DNA of 64,000 bases from positions 62,001-126,000 of the forward strand of contig CAVUZI010000014.1 of assembly GCA_963745955.1 (NCBI GenBank), read 5' to 3'. Every line of letters begins with the position of its first letter. Positions within the stretch are counted from its first letter, which is position 1. The position numbers and the translations under genes were made by a program. The notes below the pieces were generated by a model that made no database searches, was not told the DNA's origin, and worked only from the letters and a program-made list of their open reading frames with translations. This DNA is from Bog-756 sp963745955. GTDB taxonomy: Bacteria > Actinomycetota > Acidimicrobiia > Acidimicrobiales > RAAP-2. This document shows positions 48,404 to 57,450 of the stretch, piece by piece.

Positions 48404-49192
48404 TCAGAGTTGGTCCTGCAGCCGGGGGCCGTGCTCGGCCAGAAAGCTGAGCGCCTCGTCCATCCCCACCAGGTGCCCGTTGTCGATCAGGTTCTGGTAG
48501 GCCTGACTTCCTGCGGCCGCCTTTTCGACCATGATCTCGCGGTTGTAGCCCACCCGGGCCACGACGTGGTCGATGAACCCGGTGCGATCGCGCAGACCGT
48601 ACGCGTCGAGCAGCAGCCGCAGCCGACGAGCCCGGTCGGGTGGGTCCGTCCATCCGAGCAGGCTGGCGGTGAACGGCCCGTGGAGCGGGACCCACTGCCA
48701 GGCGACGAAGGCCAGGTCGGAACAGGCGTTCCCGGGCCCGGCGAGATCCCAGTCGATGATCCCCATGAGACGCCCATCGGCCACAACGACGTTGTACGGC
48801 GCCAGATCATGATGACAGACCAACTCCGAAGGCCCGAGGGCCGCCGGACCGGACTGCCACGGGATGGTTCCGGCCGGTCGGAAATCGGCCACCGCCCGGT
48901 GGTAGCGGGCCGTGGCCAAGCCCATCTCCACGAGCAGGTCGTCGTGGCGTATCGACTCCGGCCATGGGAGCGACCAGCCCACGGTGGTGCCCGGGACGTA
49001 CGAGATGATCTCCCGGTCGAGGTCGTCCACGCCGAGCGGTTCCGGCGCCAGCTCGAAGCCACGTTCGCGGACGTGACGGAGCAAGGCATGGATGGTCGGC
49101 GTCCACGGCCCGATCGGCCGGCGCACCGTGTCGCCGACCCGGACGACCGCATTGAGGGCACCACCGGTCAGGGGAACCTCTGCCCCGGTCAT
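48404..49192 (-). CDS. Aminoglycoside phosphotransferase-fold kinase
   Basis: 262-residue small-molecule kinase of the APH/choline kinase fold. Catalytic loop LVCHHDLAPYNVVVADGRLMG (HxDxxxxN) and the metal site GIIDWDLAGPG are intact. The N-terminal lobe is short. The ATG at 49192 overlaps the stop of the GH65 gene by four bases. The physiological substrate is unknown; a sugar or amino alcohol released with the help of its partner is possible, and antibiotic resistance is not implied. Confidence 0.85.
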   Translation of the reverse strand: MTGAEVPLTGGALNAVVRVGDTVRRPIGPWTPTIHALLRHVRERGFELAPEPLGVDDLDREIISYVPGTTVGWSLPWPESIRHDDLLVEMGLATARYHRAVADFRPAGTIPWQSGPAALGPSELVCHHDLAPYNVVVADGRLMGIIDWDLAGPGNACSDLAFVAWQWVPLHGPFTASLLGWTDPPDRARRLRLLLDAYGLRDRTGFIDHVVARVGYNREIMVEKAAAGSQAYQNLIDNGHLVGMDEALSFLAEHGPRLQDQL

Positions 49193-51888
49193 GTCCCCTT
49201 TCCCACGCTCAGCTCGTCGAGCGACGGCGGCTGCGAGCCGGCCGACGTGGTGATGGTGACGCTGATGTCACGGGCCCGAACGGCCGGGAAGTGCAGGACA
49301 TCGGTGGATCCCGTGGTCCGGCCGACCACGGTGGCCACCGTGTTCCACGTGCTTCCATTACCGGAGACGGCCACCGTGTAGCTGCTGGCCCGCAGCGTCG
49401 AAACCGGCCCGGGCGGAGGGGGCAGGTTGGGCCCGGGCGTCGGAGGCCACTGCTGGCCCCAGACGAGGGTGGCGCTGTCGATGACCCCGGTCGGTCCGGC
49501 GAGCGGGACCCTGATCGTCGCCGGGAGCGAGTGAGGTTGCCAGTCGGTGGCCTGGCTGCCGTCGACCGCGGCCAGGGCGGGGGCACCCGGCTGCGACGAG
49601 GTGGCGGTTGCCGGTTGACACAGGGCCCGGTCACCGGACCGTTGAAGATCCGGACGGCGGGTGGCGATCGAAATCGACTGCCCGACCCCGACCATGTCGG
49701 TCCTGGACCCGACGAGCACGGGCAGCGTGCCGCCGCTGATGACGGTCACCGTTGTGGTGTCCTGGCCGATGGCCACGGTGAACCGCCGGCCCTGCCACGA
49801 GAGATCGTGGAGGACCACCCCGCCCAACTGGCCGGTGAGACTGGGTGAGACCCGCACGCCATCCGTGTCCCAGCGCAATCCCGAGTAGCCGTAGAGGAAC
49901 TCCTGCAGGAACCCGCCGATACCGGTCATGAAGGTCAGGACTCCGCCCGTCCTGGTCTCCGAGAACTGGTCGAACACGTCGCGTACGAAGGGTTGCACGC
50001 TGCGGAGGGTGAACACATAGCTGGCGCAACCGGCAGTCCCCGATTGCGAGGTGTCGATCGAGTTGATCGAATCGCTCATCGATGGGCCGGCCGGGTCGGT
50101 CCGTGGTGCGTAGTAGTCGACGTTCTTCTGTGCGACGCTTGCCGGGATGGCAAAGCCGAGCGGGTATTCGAGCAGTGTGGCATCGGCCTGCTTGATCAGC
50201 TGAGCGTCGTAGCCGGCGAACTCGGGGGACACGTCGAGGGCGGTGTCCGACAGGATCAAGAGCCCCGACGCAATTCGCGACCAGGCTTCCGGCGCCTTGG
50301 CTCCGACGATCCGGGCCGCCTGGACGGCGTCCCGCAAGACGGTGGCTGCGGCGGCGTTCGTGTACACCTCGTCGTCGACGTCGGGGTTGTCCTCGTCGGG
50401 TCCGGTGACGCCGTCGATGTCGTAGGTGTGGTCGGATCCGGGCACAGCTCGCGACGCCCAGAAGGTCGCCACTCCCGAGAGCACCGGCCAGCCCCGCTGG
50501 GCCAGCCACTTCTTGTCCCCGGTGGCCTCGAAGTACTGCCATTGGGCCAGGGCGATGTCCGAGCTGATGTGCTGCTCGTAGATACCCTCGGTGAACGCGG
50601 AAGCCGGTGGGGGAATCTGCTCGGTGCCGTCGAGTGCGCTCTCCCACGGGAAGCGGCTGCCCTGGTAGCCGGTCGACAAGGCATGCGCATGGGCGGCGGC
50701 CAGGCGGGCGTACCGGTACTCGTTGATGCCGGAGGCAAGGTCGGGATGTTGGGCCAGCAGCGCCGGGTACATCCACGTCTCCGCGTCCCAGAAGATGTGG
50801 CCGTCGTACCCGTTCGAAGACAGCCCGGCCGGCGAGATGCTCCAATTCACCCCGTCGCGGGTGCTCGACCAGAGATAGAACTCGCTGGCGTTCACTTCGG
50901 AGGCGAGCGTCTGGTTGCCGAGTACGTCGATCCGGCCGGACCAGAGTGCCGCCCAGGCGGCGTCGTTGGCCGTCACCAGTGGCCCGAATCCCGTGGTGGC
51001 CGCGCCGGCAGCTGTGGATTGGGCCGCCGAGGTCGGGGAGCTGCTCTCCTGGGACGTCGTGATGCCGACGTACTTGGTGAAGGTGTAGCGCTGTCCGGCG
51101 GTCACACCGAACGAAAGCACCTGTCCGACGCTCTGTTCGGCCGACTGGTTGATCGCGGTGGTCGTCGCATGCACGTTGTCGCTCACCGCCAGCTGGCTGG
51201 CGATGGCCGCCTCGATACCGGTGCCGACGGCCCGCACGGTGACCGAGTCGCGGTGGGCCGAGGGCACCCAGGACTTCCCCACCTGGGTGCTCAAGGTGGC
51301 AGGTGAGCCGTCGATCACGTCGGTGACGGCCGCGTTGCCGGTCCACCGGGGCTGGAGGGTCAGCTGGACCAGGCCGACATGGGCCCGGGCCCTGTCCGTG
51401 AGGACCTGGTACGAGAGTCGGGTCACCTGTCCGTCCGGGGCCGTCCACAGGGCCGACGTGGTGATCACGCCGGTTCGAAAATCGATCGACTGCCGCCAGT
51501 CGGTGGTGCGACCGCTCGAGAGTGCGAACGTGCTTCCGCCGTCCGAGAAGGCGAGCGTGGACCAGGTCGGTAGATTGGCCCGCTGCTGCACCCCACCGGG
51601 AGGTTGGGCATAGAAGCCGGCGAGCTCGGCCAGGGCGGGAACCGTCCCGCCCGCGTAGCCCTGGCCGGCCGGCGGGACCCGGATTCCGAGCTCGCCGTTT
51701 CCGGTGAACGTGGGCGCATAGGTCGAGCCTGTGTTGGTGGCCGTGAGCACGAACGAGCCGGTTCCGCCGGCAGGGTCGGCCCCGGCGATGCCGTTCACCG
51801 TGCCCGCCGGGAGGGTTGCGTTTGCTCCACATCCGGCAATGGCGAGCGCACAGCACCCGCCTATGACCGCGAGACCCAATCGCCGCAT
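49189..51888 (-). CDS. Glycoside hydrolase family 65-like lipoprotein (acid trehalase-like) with C-terminal discoidin-type domain
   Basis: 899 residues. A lipoprotein signal (LGLAVIGGCCALAIAGC) anchors it outside the membrane. The central (alpha/alpha)6 region matches GH65: GYDGHIFWDAETWMYPALL, FPWESALDGTEQIPP, YEQHISSDIALAQWQYF, and GVTGPDEDNPDVDDEVYTN with the putative general acid. The C-terminal 150 residues form an F5/8-type carbohydrate-binding domain. Trehalose or another alpha-glucoside hydrolysis at the cell surface is likely. The ATG at 51888 has a weak Shine-Dalgarno sequence. Confidence 0.84.
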   Translation of the reverse strand: MRRLGLAVIGGCCALAIAGCGANATLPAGTVNGIAGADPAGGTGSFVLTATNTGSTYAPTFTGNGELGIRVPPAGQGYAGGTVPALAELAGFYAQPPGGVQQRANLPTWSTLAFSDGGSTFALSSGRTTDWRQSIDFRTGVITTSALWTAPDGQVTRLSYQVLTDRARAHVGLVQLTLQPRWTGNAAVTDVIDGSPATLSTQVGKSWVPSAHRDSVTVRAVGTGIEAAIASQLAVSDNVHATTTAINQSAEQSVGQVLSFGVTAGQRYTFTKYVGITTSQESSSPTSAAQSTAAGAATTGFGPLVTANDAAWAALWSGRIDVLGNQTLASEVNASEFYLWSSTRDGVNWSISPAGLSSNGYDGHIFWDAETWMYPALLAQHPDLASGINEYRYARLAAAHAHALSTGYQGSRFPWESALDGTEQIPPPASAFTEGIYEQHISSDIALAQWQYFEATGDKKWLAQRGWPVLSGVATFWASRAVPGSDHTYDIDGVTGPDEDNPDVDDEVYTNAAAATVLRDAVQAARIVGAKAPEAWSRIASGLLILSDTALDVSPEFAGYDAQLIKQADATLLEYPLGFAIPASVAQKNVDYYAPRTDPAGPSMSDSINSIDTSQSGTAGCASYVFTLRSVQPFVRDVFDQFSETRTGGVLTFMTGIGGFLQEFLYGYSGLRWDTDGVRVSPSLTGQLGGVVLHDLSWQGRRFTVAIGQDTTTVTVISGGTLPVLVGSRTDMVGVGQSISIATRRPDLQRSGDRALCQPATATSSQPGAPALAAVDGSQATDWQPHSLPATIRVPLAGPTGVIDSATLVWGQQWPPTPGPNLPPPPGPVSTLRASSYTVAVSGNGSTWNTVATVVGRTTGSTDVLHFPAVRARDISVTITTSAGSQPPSLDELSVGKGT

Positions 51889-51917
51889 GTTCAGAACCCG
51901 CAGTCCACGATCGCCGG

Positions 51918-52746
51918 TCAGAGCTCTGGTCCGGAAAGGCCCAGCATCTCGGTCACGCCGTGATCCCGGCCGGCCGTGAACCCGCCGTCGACCGGCAGGG
52001 CGTGGCCGGTGATGAACGAGGCGTCGTCCGAGAGCAGGAACGCCGCCGCCGCGGCGATCTCCTCGGGCCGCCCCAAACGGCGGATCTTGTGCTCGCCGAT
52101 GGCGCTGGAACGGGCCTCTTCCATCCCCGGCCCGTCGAAGACCCGCTGGGTCATCGGCGTGTCGATGAATCCGGGGCAGACCGCGTTCACCCGGATCCCG
52201 CGTCCGGCATAGTCGATGGCCATGCTCTTGGTGAGCAGGACGACCCCGCCTTTGGATGCGCTGTAGGCGCTGCCGCCGGCCGTGCCCTCGAGTCCCTCGA
52301 TGCTGGCCACGGTGACGACGGAGCCTCTCGAATCTCCGACTGCCGGTTGAGCCAACATCCTCTTGATGGTGTGCTTGGCCACCAGATACGTGCCCGTCAG
52401 GTTGATCCCCACAACCCGATCCCATTCATCCTTCGGGAGCATGTGGACGGGTCCTCCACCGGCCACCCCGGCCGCGTTCACCACACCGTCGACACGGCCC
52501 CCGAAGCGGACGGCCGCATCGACCAGTGCGACGACCGATTCTTCGTCGGCCACGTCGACCGGGCGGAAGTCCCAGACGTCGTCGCCGGCCGGCTTCCCCG
52601 AGCCGTCGGTCGGGCGTCCCGGGATAGTCGAGGAGGTCGGCGCCCACCACGCGTGCCCCCTCGCCGATCAACCGGGCCACGCAGGCCAGCCCGATACCCG
52701 ATGCCGCCCCCGTGACGATGATGCACTTTCCCTTCAGGCCGTTCAT
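51918..52746 (-). CDS. Short-chain dehydrogenase/reductase (apparent frameshift near 52612)
   Basis: Classical SDR of about 275 residues: cofactor loop IIVTGAASGIGLA, VNAAGVAGGG, catalytic YSASKGG, and VNAVCPGFIDTPM. The frame breaks near 52612 in TATCCCGGGACG after GADLLDYP; deletion of one base gives GRPTDGSGKPAGDDVWDFRP, then VDVADEESV. The ATG at 52746 has GGGAGGG upstream and is 11 bases downstream of the alcohol dehydrogenase stop, so the two oxidoreductases are probably one operon. Substrate unknown. Confidence 0.87.
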
Positions 52747-52757
52747 GGTCCCTCCCG

Positions 52758-53957
52758 TCACCGTTGCCCCCGCCCCGAGGGGCGGAAGGCGACCTTGATC
52801 GCATGCGATGTGTCGCGGTCGATCGCCGTCTCCACCGCCTCGCGGAAGTCCTCCAGTGGGAACTCGTGGGTGACGACCACCTCATGGGGCAGGAGCCCGG
52901 CGGCCAGGACATCGAGGGCGCGGTCCACGGAGTGCCGCCCGGGGCCACCGGCCAGACCGGGAGCGGAGCCGGCATCGACCGTGTGGTCGATCGATCCGAC
53001 CAGTGCGGCCTCTTTGTACCAGACCGGGGTCAGGTCGACCTCGCTGATGCCGGCGGCCCCGAGCAGCAGGACGGTCCCCCGGTGGGCGACGGCCGCCAGC
53101 GCTTCGGTGACCGACTGCGGGGAGCCGACGGCCTCGATCACGTAGGGAAAGCCGCCCATCAACATCACGTGCGCCTTGCGACCGATGACCCGGGCGCCGA
53201 CCAGCTCGGCCAGCACCTCGAAGTGCCCGTATCCGGGGTCGGTCCGCACCACGTGGTCGGCGCCGCAGGCCGCCGCGGCCTCGGCCTGGTGGGGGTGGCG
53301 GGCGAGCACGGTCACCGGCGACCGTGGGTAGAGCGCCTTGAGGGCGGCCACGGAGGCGAGCCCGATGATCCCGGCCCCCACCACCAGCACCGGATCACCA
53401 TCCTCGGGGGGAGCCCGCAGGAGACCGTGACAGGCGATCGACACCGGCTCGTGGAGGCAGGCGGCTCTGTCGGGCACGGCGTCGGGGATCGGGTGCAACA
53501 TCGACCCGTGGGCCAGAACCTGCTCGCCCCATCCGCCTCCGAGGTTGGTGGTGAAGCCGAGAGACCGTCCGCTGCTGACGAGCCGGCTGTCGAGGTTGAG
53601 GCAGGACGACGTCCATCCACGGGAACAGTTCGCGCACGGCGGATCGATGCCGCGGGGCAGGCAGGGTATGCAGGGGTCGACGGCCACCCGGGTGCCTTCG
53701 GGAAGTGGGCACCCGGGCCCCGCTTCGATGATCCGGCCGGCGATCTCATGACCGAGCACGAACGGGAACGAACCGATCGAGGCCAGGGTCGGGGAGGGAC
53801 CGGTGTTGTGGGCGAAGAGGTGGAGGTCGCTGCCGCAGATGCCGCCGGTGGTCACCTCGATCCGGGCCCACGCAGCCGTGGGCAGCTCGGGTTCGGGAAG
53901 GTCGACGAGCGACGCCGGAAACGCGGGATCTGCCATGTCGAACTGGACGGCGCGCAC
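52758..53957 (-). CDS. Zinc-binding alcohol dehydrogenase family protein
   Basis: About 399-residue medium-chain dehydrogenase. Catalytic zinc ligands are in TGGICGSDLHLF and LGHEIAGRI. A structural zinc loop CIPCLPRGIDPPCANCSRG and the NAD-binding VLVVGAGIIGLASVAALKAL are present. The start is taken at GTG 53957 (VRAVQFD). It precedes the SDR gene on the same strand. Paired with that gene, it could carry out sequential oxidation of a hydroxylated compound. The product of the divergent PhyH dioxygenase is one candidate. Confidence 0.85.
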   Translation of the reverse strand: MRAVQFDMADPAFPASLVDLPEPELPTAAWARIEVTTGGICGSDLHLFAHNTGPSPTLASIGSFPFVLGHEIAGRIIEAGPGCPLPEGTRVAVDPCIPCLPRGIDPPCANCSRGWTSSCLNLDSRLVSSGRSLGFTTNLGGGWGEQVLAHGSMLHPIPDAVPDRAACLHEPVSIACHGLLRAPPEDGDPVLVVGAGIIGLASVAALKALYPRSPVTVLARHPHQAEAAAACGADHVVRTDPGYGHFEVLAELVGARVIGRKAHVMLMGGFPYVIEAVGSPQSVTEALAAVAHRGTVLLLGAAGISEVDLTPVWYKEAALVGSIDHTVDAGSAPGLAGGPGRHSVDRALDVLAAGLLPHEVVVTHEFPLEDFREAVETAIDRDTSHAIKVAFRPSGRGQR

Positions 53958-54040
53958 CCGGTCAGCGTACGTGCTTTCTGCGCCGCCGGCCGCGGGAGCG
54001 GGACGGCGGTCCGGCACCTGACCCGTTAGGATGCGCAGCG

Positions 54041-54913
54041 GTGCGGGTCCCGGACACCAAGCTCGACGAAGTCCGCGCCCGCGGGTTCACGCTCATCGAG
54101 GGGTTTCTCGCAGACGACGAGCTGCGCGCGGCCCAGCAGGCACTGTGGCTGCACTTCCCGAAGCCCGAGGAGTACTTCTCCGATCCGACCGGCCATCCCC
54201 GAGTACTCCGGCGACCAGTTCGGCGGCGTCGAGGAATTCCCGTACCGGTCATGGGATCTCAACCGCCTGGCCTTCCACCCCGACCTGGTCGACGCGGCGG
54301 AGCGCTATCTCGGTACCGAGGATCTCCACCTGTACAAAGTGGAGCTGTGGGCCAAGTACGCCGGCGCGGCCGACTACGACCAGCCGCTCCACCGGGACTA
54401 CGGCAGCCACAGCCTGGTGGTCCCCCGCGTGGACGGACGGTTCCAGCAACTGACCACGTTCATCTTCCTCTCCGATGTCACCGAGCAGACGACGGTCCCA
54501 CCCGGATCGTCCCCTACGAACGGGGCAAGGACGTCCCGTTCACCCCGCTCTACATCGAATTCGGTGCACTGGCCGATTGCGAGGTGCCGGTCGTCGGGCC
54601 CGCCGGGAGCCTCCTCGTCTACCGGACCGACATCCTCCACCGGGGATCGAACCTCACGGGAACCCGGTCCTCACGATTTTCGATCCTGGCCGACTTCCAG
54701 GCCAGGGGAACGACATGGGGTGGGAAGATGGCATGGCCGAAGCAGTCCCCGCAGCGATGGGCCAAGTTGATCCCGCAGTGCACGGTCAGGGAGCGGGATC
54801 TGTTCGGCTTTCCGCGGCCCGGTCATCCCTACTGGAACGAGCAGACCCTGGCCGATGTGGCCCTCCGGTACCCCGGGCTGGACGTGGAGCCGTACCGGGG
54901 CGGGGCATCCTGA
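54041..54913 (+). CDS. Phytanoyl-CoA dioxygenase (PhyH) family protein (two apparent frameshifts)
   Basis: Fe(II)/2-oxoglutarate-dependent oxygenase of about 290 residues. The frame starting at GTG 54041 gives KLDEVRARGFTLIEGFLADDELRAA. Near 54198 it shifts to PEYSGDQFGGVEEFPYRSWDLNRL and the HRDYGSHSLVV motif (HxD iron ligands). Near 54495 it shifts back to DGPTRIVPYERG, with the distal histidine in TDILHRGSNLTG. The first break is one extra C; the second needs one missing base, which makes it the exception among the window's breaks. Substrate unknown. Confidence 0.8.
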   Translation: MRVPDTKLDEVRARGFTLIEGFLADDELRAAQQALWLHFPKPEEYFSDPTGHPRVLRRPVRRRRGIPVPVMGSQPPGLPPRPGRRGGALSRYRGSPPVQSGAVGQVRRRGRLRPAAPPGLRQPQPGGPPRGRTVPATDHVHLPLRCHRADDGPTRIVPYERGKDVPFTPLYIEFGALADCEVPVVGPAGSLLVYRTDILHRGSNLTGTRSSRFSILADFQARGTTWGGKMAWPKQSPQRWAKLIPQCTVRERDLFGFPRPGHPYWNEQTLADVALRYPGLDVEPYRGGAS

Positions 54914-54958
54914 CGAGGGAGCCGGCGGGAGCTCTCGAGGCGTGGCCCGAGGTGTCGG

Positions 54959-55975
54959 CTACCACCCCCGGAGGTCCACGGGCCAGCTGGCAACCACCTC
55001 GTCACCGTCGACCAGATGGAGCTGCTCGTGGTAGGCCACGGTCGGATCCACATGGGCCGGCAGGACGTTGATGCGGTCCCCGACCCGCACCGGCTGCTCG
55101 GGCACGAAGGTCACGTGCTCGTCGGAGCAGAACGACACCGCGGCCCGGTCGATCGACGGATCCCCGTGGTCCATGCCCAGCGCTTTGAGGCCGCAATCGG
55201 CGACCGCCCACCCGGGCGACACCGAGATGACCGTGGCCAGGACCGACAGTGCCTGGCCGAAGGGAAGCCCGAGCTTCGCGTAGGCGGTGTCCATCAGCGC
55301 GTAGGACCCGGCCTGGATCTCCGTCGCCCAGCGGTTCGTGTCATAGGTGCCCGTCCCCCCTGCGGAGACGACCTCGCCCCCGACCAGTCGGTGAGCGTCC
55401 AAGAGGAGTCCCATCGACACTTCCAACAGCTCGGTGCGCTTCGCCCGGTCGGCCAGACCGACGATGTGACCTTCGTAGCCCATCACGCCCCGCACCTCGA
55501 GACCCTCCGAACGGGCCCGATCGGCCAGACGCCCCGCGTCCTCCGGCCTGCATCCGCAGCGTGGCAGCCCGACGTTGACGTCGATCAACACCTCTCCGAC
55601 CCGTGCCGTGGCCGCGGCGTCGATCGTCTCCTCGGAGTCGACGGCCACGGTCACCCGTGCGCCGGCGCGGACCAGGGCTCCGAGGCGGGTGGCGTCCACC
55701 ACCTCGTTGGCCAGGAGCAGATCATCGCCCAATCCGGCCCTGGCCATGCCCTCCATCTCAGCCATCGTCGAGCAGGTGAATGCCGTGTGACCGAGGTCGG
55801 CCTGACGGGCGGCGAGAGCCGTGCACTTGTGGGCCTTGACGTGGGGACGCAGGCGCCGACCCGGAAGGGCTCTGGACATGGTGGCCAGATTGCCCTCCAG
55901 CAGCTCACGTTGGACGACCAACGCCGGAGTGGTCAGGTCCCTCGTGCGCACGAGGGAGCAGCGTACCGAGGGCAC
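54959..55975 (-). CDS. D-threonine aldolase / D-serine dehydratase-like PLP enzyme
   Basis: 338 residues with the alanine-racemase N-terminal barrel fold. The PLP lysine is in RPHVKAHKCTALAARQ, and SAGGTGTYD is the phosphate-binding loop. The metal ligands near the C-terminus read AHVDPTVAYHE, a His-x-Asp pattern as in D-threonine aldolases rather than the His-x-Cys of D-serine dehydratases. It probably cleaves or dehydrates a beta-hydroxy-D-amino acid. The start is GTG 55975; a second in-frame GTG at 55951 is possible. Confidence 0.82.
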   Translation of the reverse strand: MPSVRCSLVRTRDLTTPALVVQRELLEGNLATMSRALPGRRLRPHVKAHKCTALAARQADLGHTAFTCSTMAEMEGMARAGLGDDLLLANEVVDATRLGALVRAGARVTVAVDSEETIDAAATARVGEVLIDVNVGLPRCGCRPEDAGRLADRARSEGLEVRGVMGYEGHIVGLADRAKRTELLEVSMGLLLDAHRLVGGEVVSAGGTGTYDTNRWATEIQAGSYALMDTAYAKLGLPFGQALSVLATVISVSPGWAVADCGLKALGMDHGDPSIDRAAVSFCSDEHVTFVPEQPVRVGDRINVLPAHVDPTVAYHEQLHLVDGDEVVASWPVDLRGW

Positions 55976-56034
55976 GGCCCGCCGGTCCGGCCCCGTGCGG
56001 GCACGGCCCGAGCCGGAGGAGTACCGTCGCGGCG

Positions 56035-57450
56035 ATGGCGACCCCCTGGATGGACGATGCCTGCAGCCTGGTGGAGGCCTTTCGGGCCGGCGAGGTCTCT
56101 CCGCTCGAGGCCCTCGACGCCTCCATCGACGCCATCGCCGGGTCCCCGCTCAACGCCTTCAGCTACACCGACTTCGAGCGGGCCCGCGAGGCAGCCCGGC
56201 ATGCAGACGTTTCGCTGCCGTTCGGGGGAGTGCCCTTCGGTGTCAAGGAGCTGGAGCGGGTCGAGGGCTGGCCGGCCACAGACGCCTCCGTGATCTTCAG
56301 AGACCGGGTCTCCGATCACGATCACACCTCTGTCGCCCGCCTGAGGACCGCCGGCGCCGTGCTGGCCGCCCAGACCACGGCCAGCGAGTTCGGCGGTATC
56401 AACTGCACCTCGACCGAGCTCCACGGGACGACCCGAAATCCCTGGCGCCACGACAAGACCCCGGGTGGCTCGTCGGGAGGCACCGCGGCCGCGGTGGCCG
56501 GCGGCCTGCTCCCGATGGCCACGGGCAGTGATGGAGGAGGGTCGATCCGCATCCCGGCCGCTTTCACCGGCCTCTTCGGACTCAAGGCCACCTATGGACG
56601 CGTGCCCAAGGGACCGTGGGCGGGCATGGAGCCGATGACGACGGTCATGGGCTGCCTGAGCCGCTCGGTCCGGGACACGGCCCGCTACTTCGATTGCTGC
56701 AACGGATTCGATCAGCGCGATCCGCGCAGCCTGCCCGCCGTCAGCGGGTGGGAGGCGGGGTTGGGCACCCATGACCTGGCCGGGATGCGGGTGGCGATCC
56801 TTCCCGATCTCGGGATCGCTCGTGTGCGCGCCGAAGTGGCCGAGCAGGTGGCCACGACGGCCGAGCACCTGGCCCGCAGCGCGGGACTGAAGGTGGTCGA
56901 GGTCCACCCGAACCTCCCGGTCCTGCGGGGCCAGTGGGCCATGGCCAACCAGCCTTGCTTCGTGGCCGATCTGGGCGGCGCCTATCCGGACCGCATCGAT
57001 GAGCTGTCGAGGGAGATGAAGGCAGGGCTCGAGGTGGCCCGGGAGCGCTACACCCTCGAGAAGGCGGCATCCGTCGAGTCCTACCGCCGGCAGCTCAACG
57101 AGGCGATGGCGGATCTCTTCGCCGAGGCCGACTTCGTCATGTGCTCCGCCACGCCCGACGTGGCCTTTGTCGCAGAAGGTCCGCCGCCCTCCTCCATCCC
57201 GGGGGCAGACCTCATCCATGAGATCGGCTTCACCCGGGCCATCATGAACAGCGCCGCCCTCACCGCGCCCTCGAATCTCAACGGCAGCCCGGCCGTGAGC
57301 ATCCCCGGTGGTCTGGTCGATGGGCTCCCCGTGGGTTTGCAGGTCCTGTCCGGACACCACAACGAGCAACTCCTGTTGGACCTGGCCCTGGTGGCCGAGC
57401 GGGAACTGGCGTGGCCCAAGGTGGCACCGGGGTCACCCCACCGGACCTGA
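56035..57450 (+). CDS. Amidase (amidase signature family)
   Basis: 471-residue amidase with the Ser-cisSer-Lys triad. The lysine is in PFGVKELERVEGW, the cis-serine in TPGGSSGGTAAAVAGG, and the nucleophilic serine in SDGGGSIRIPAAFTGLFGLKATYG. Members hydrolyse amides ranging from aliphatic amides to amino-acid derivatives, and no substrate can be assigned. The ATG at 56035 has a GGAGGAG about 12 bases upstream. The gene converges with a transporter gene on the minus strand and diverges from the D-threonine aldolase-like gene. Confidence 0.87.
   Translation: MATPWMDDACSLVEAFRAGEVSPLEALDASIDAIAGSPLNAFSYTDFERAREAARHADVSLPFGGVPFGVKELERVEGWPATDASVIFRDRVSDHDHTSVARLRTAGAVLAAQTTASEFGGINCTSTELHGTTRNPWRHDKTPGGSSGGTAAAVAGGLLPMATGSDGGGSIRIPAAFTGLFGLKATYGRVPKGPWAGMEPMTTVMGCLSRSVRDTARYFDCCNGFDQRDPRSLPAVSGWEAGLGTHDLAGMRVAILPDLGIARVRAEVAEQVATTAEHLARSAGLKVVEVHPNLPVLRGQWAMANQPCFVADLGGAYPDRIDELSREMKAGLEVARERYTLEKAASVESYRRQLNEAMADLFAEADFVMCSATPDVAFVAEGPPPSSIPGADLIHEIGFTRAIMNSAALTAPSNLNGSPAVSIPGGLVDGLPVGLQVLSGHHNEQLLLDLALVAERELAWPKVAPGSPHRT

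Noticed and set aside
57278..57432. C-terminal 50-odd residues of the MFS transporter
   Set aside because: Antisense to the amidase gene and arginine/proline-rich; more likely the result of one extra base near 57470, although the span is kept as read.
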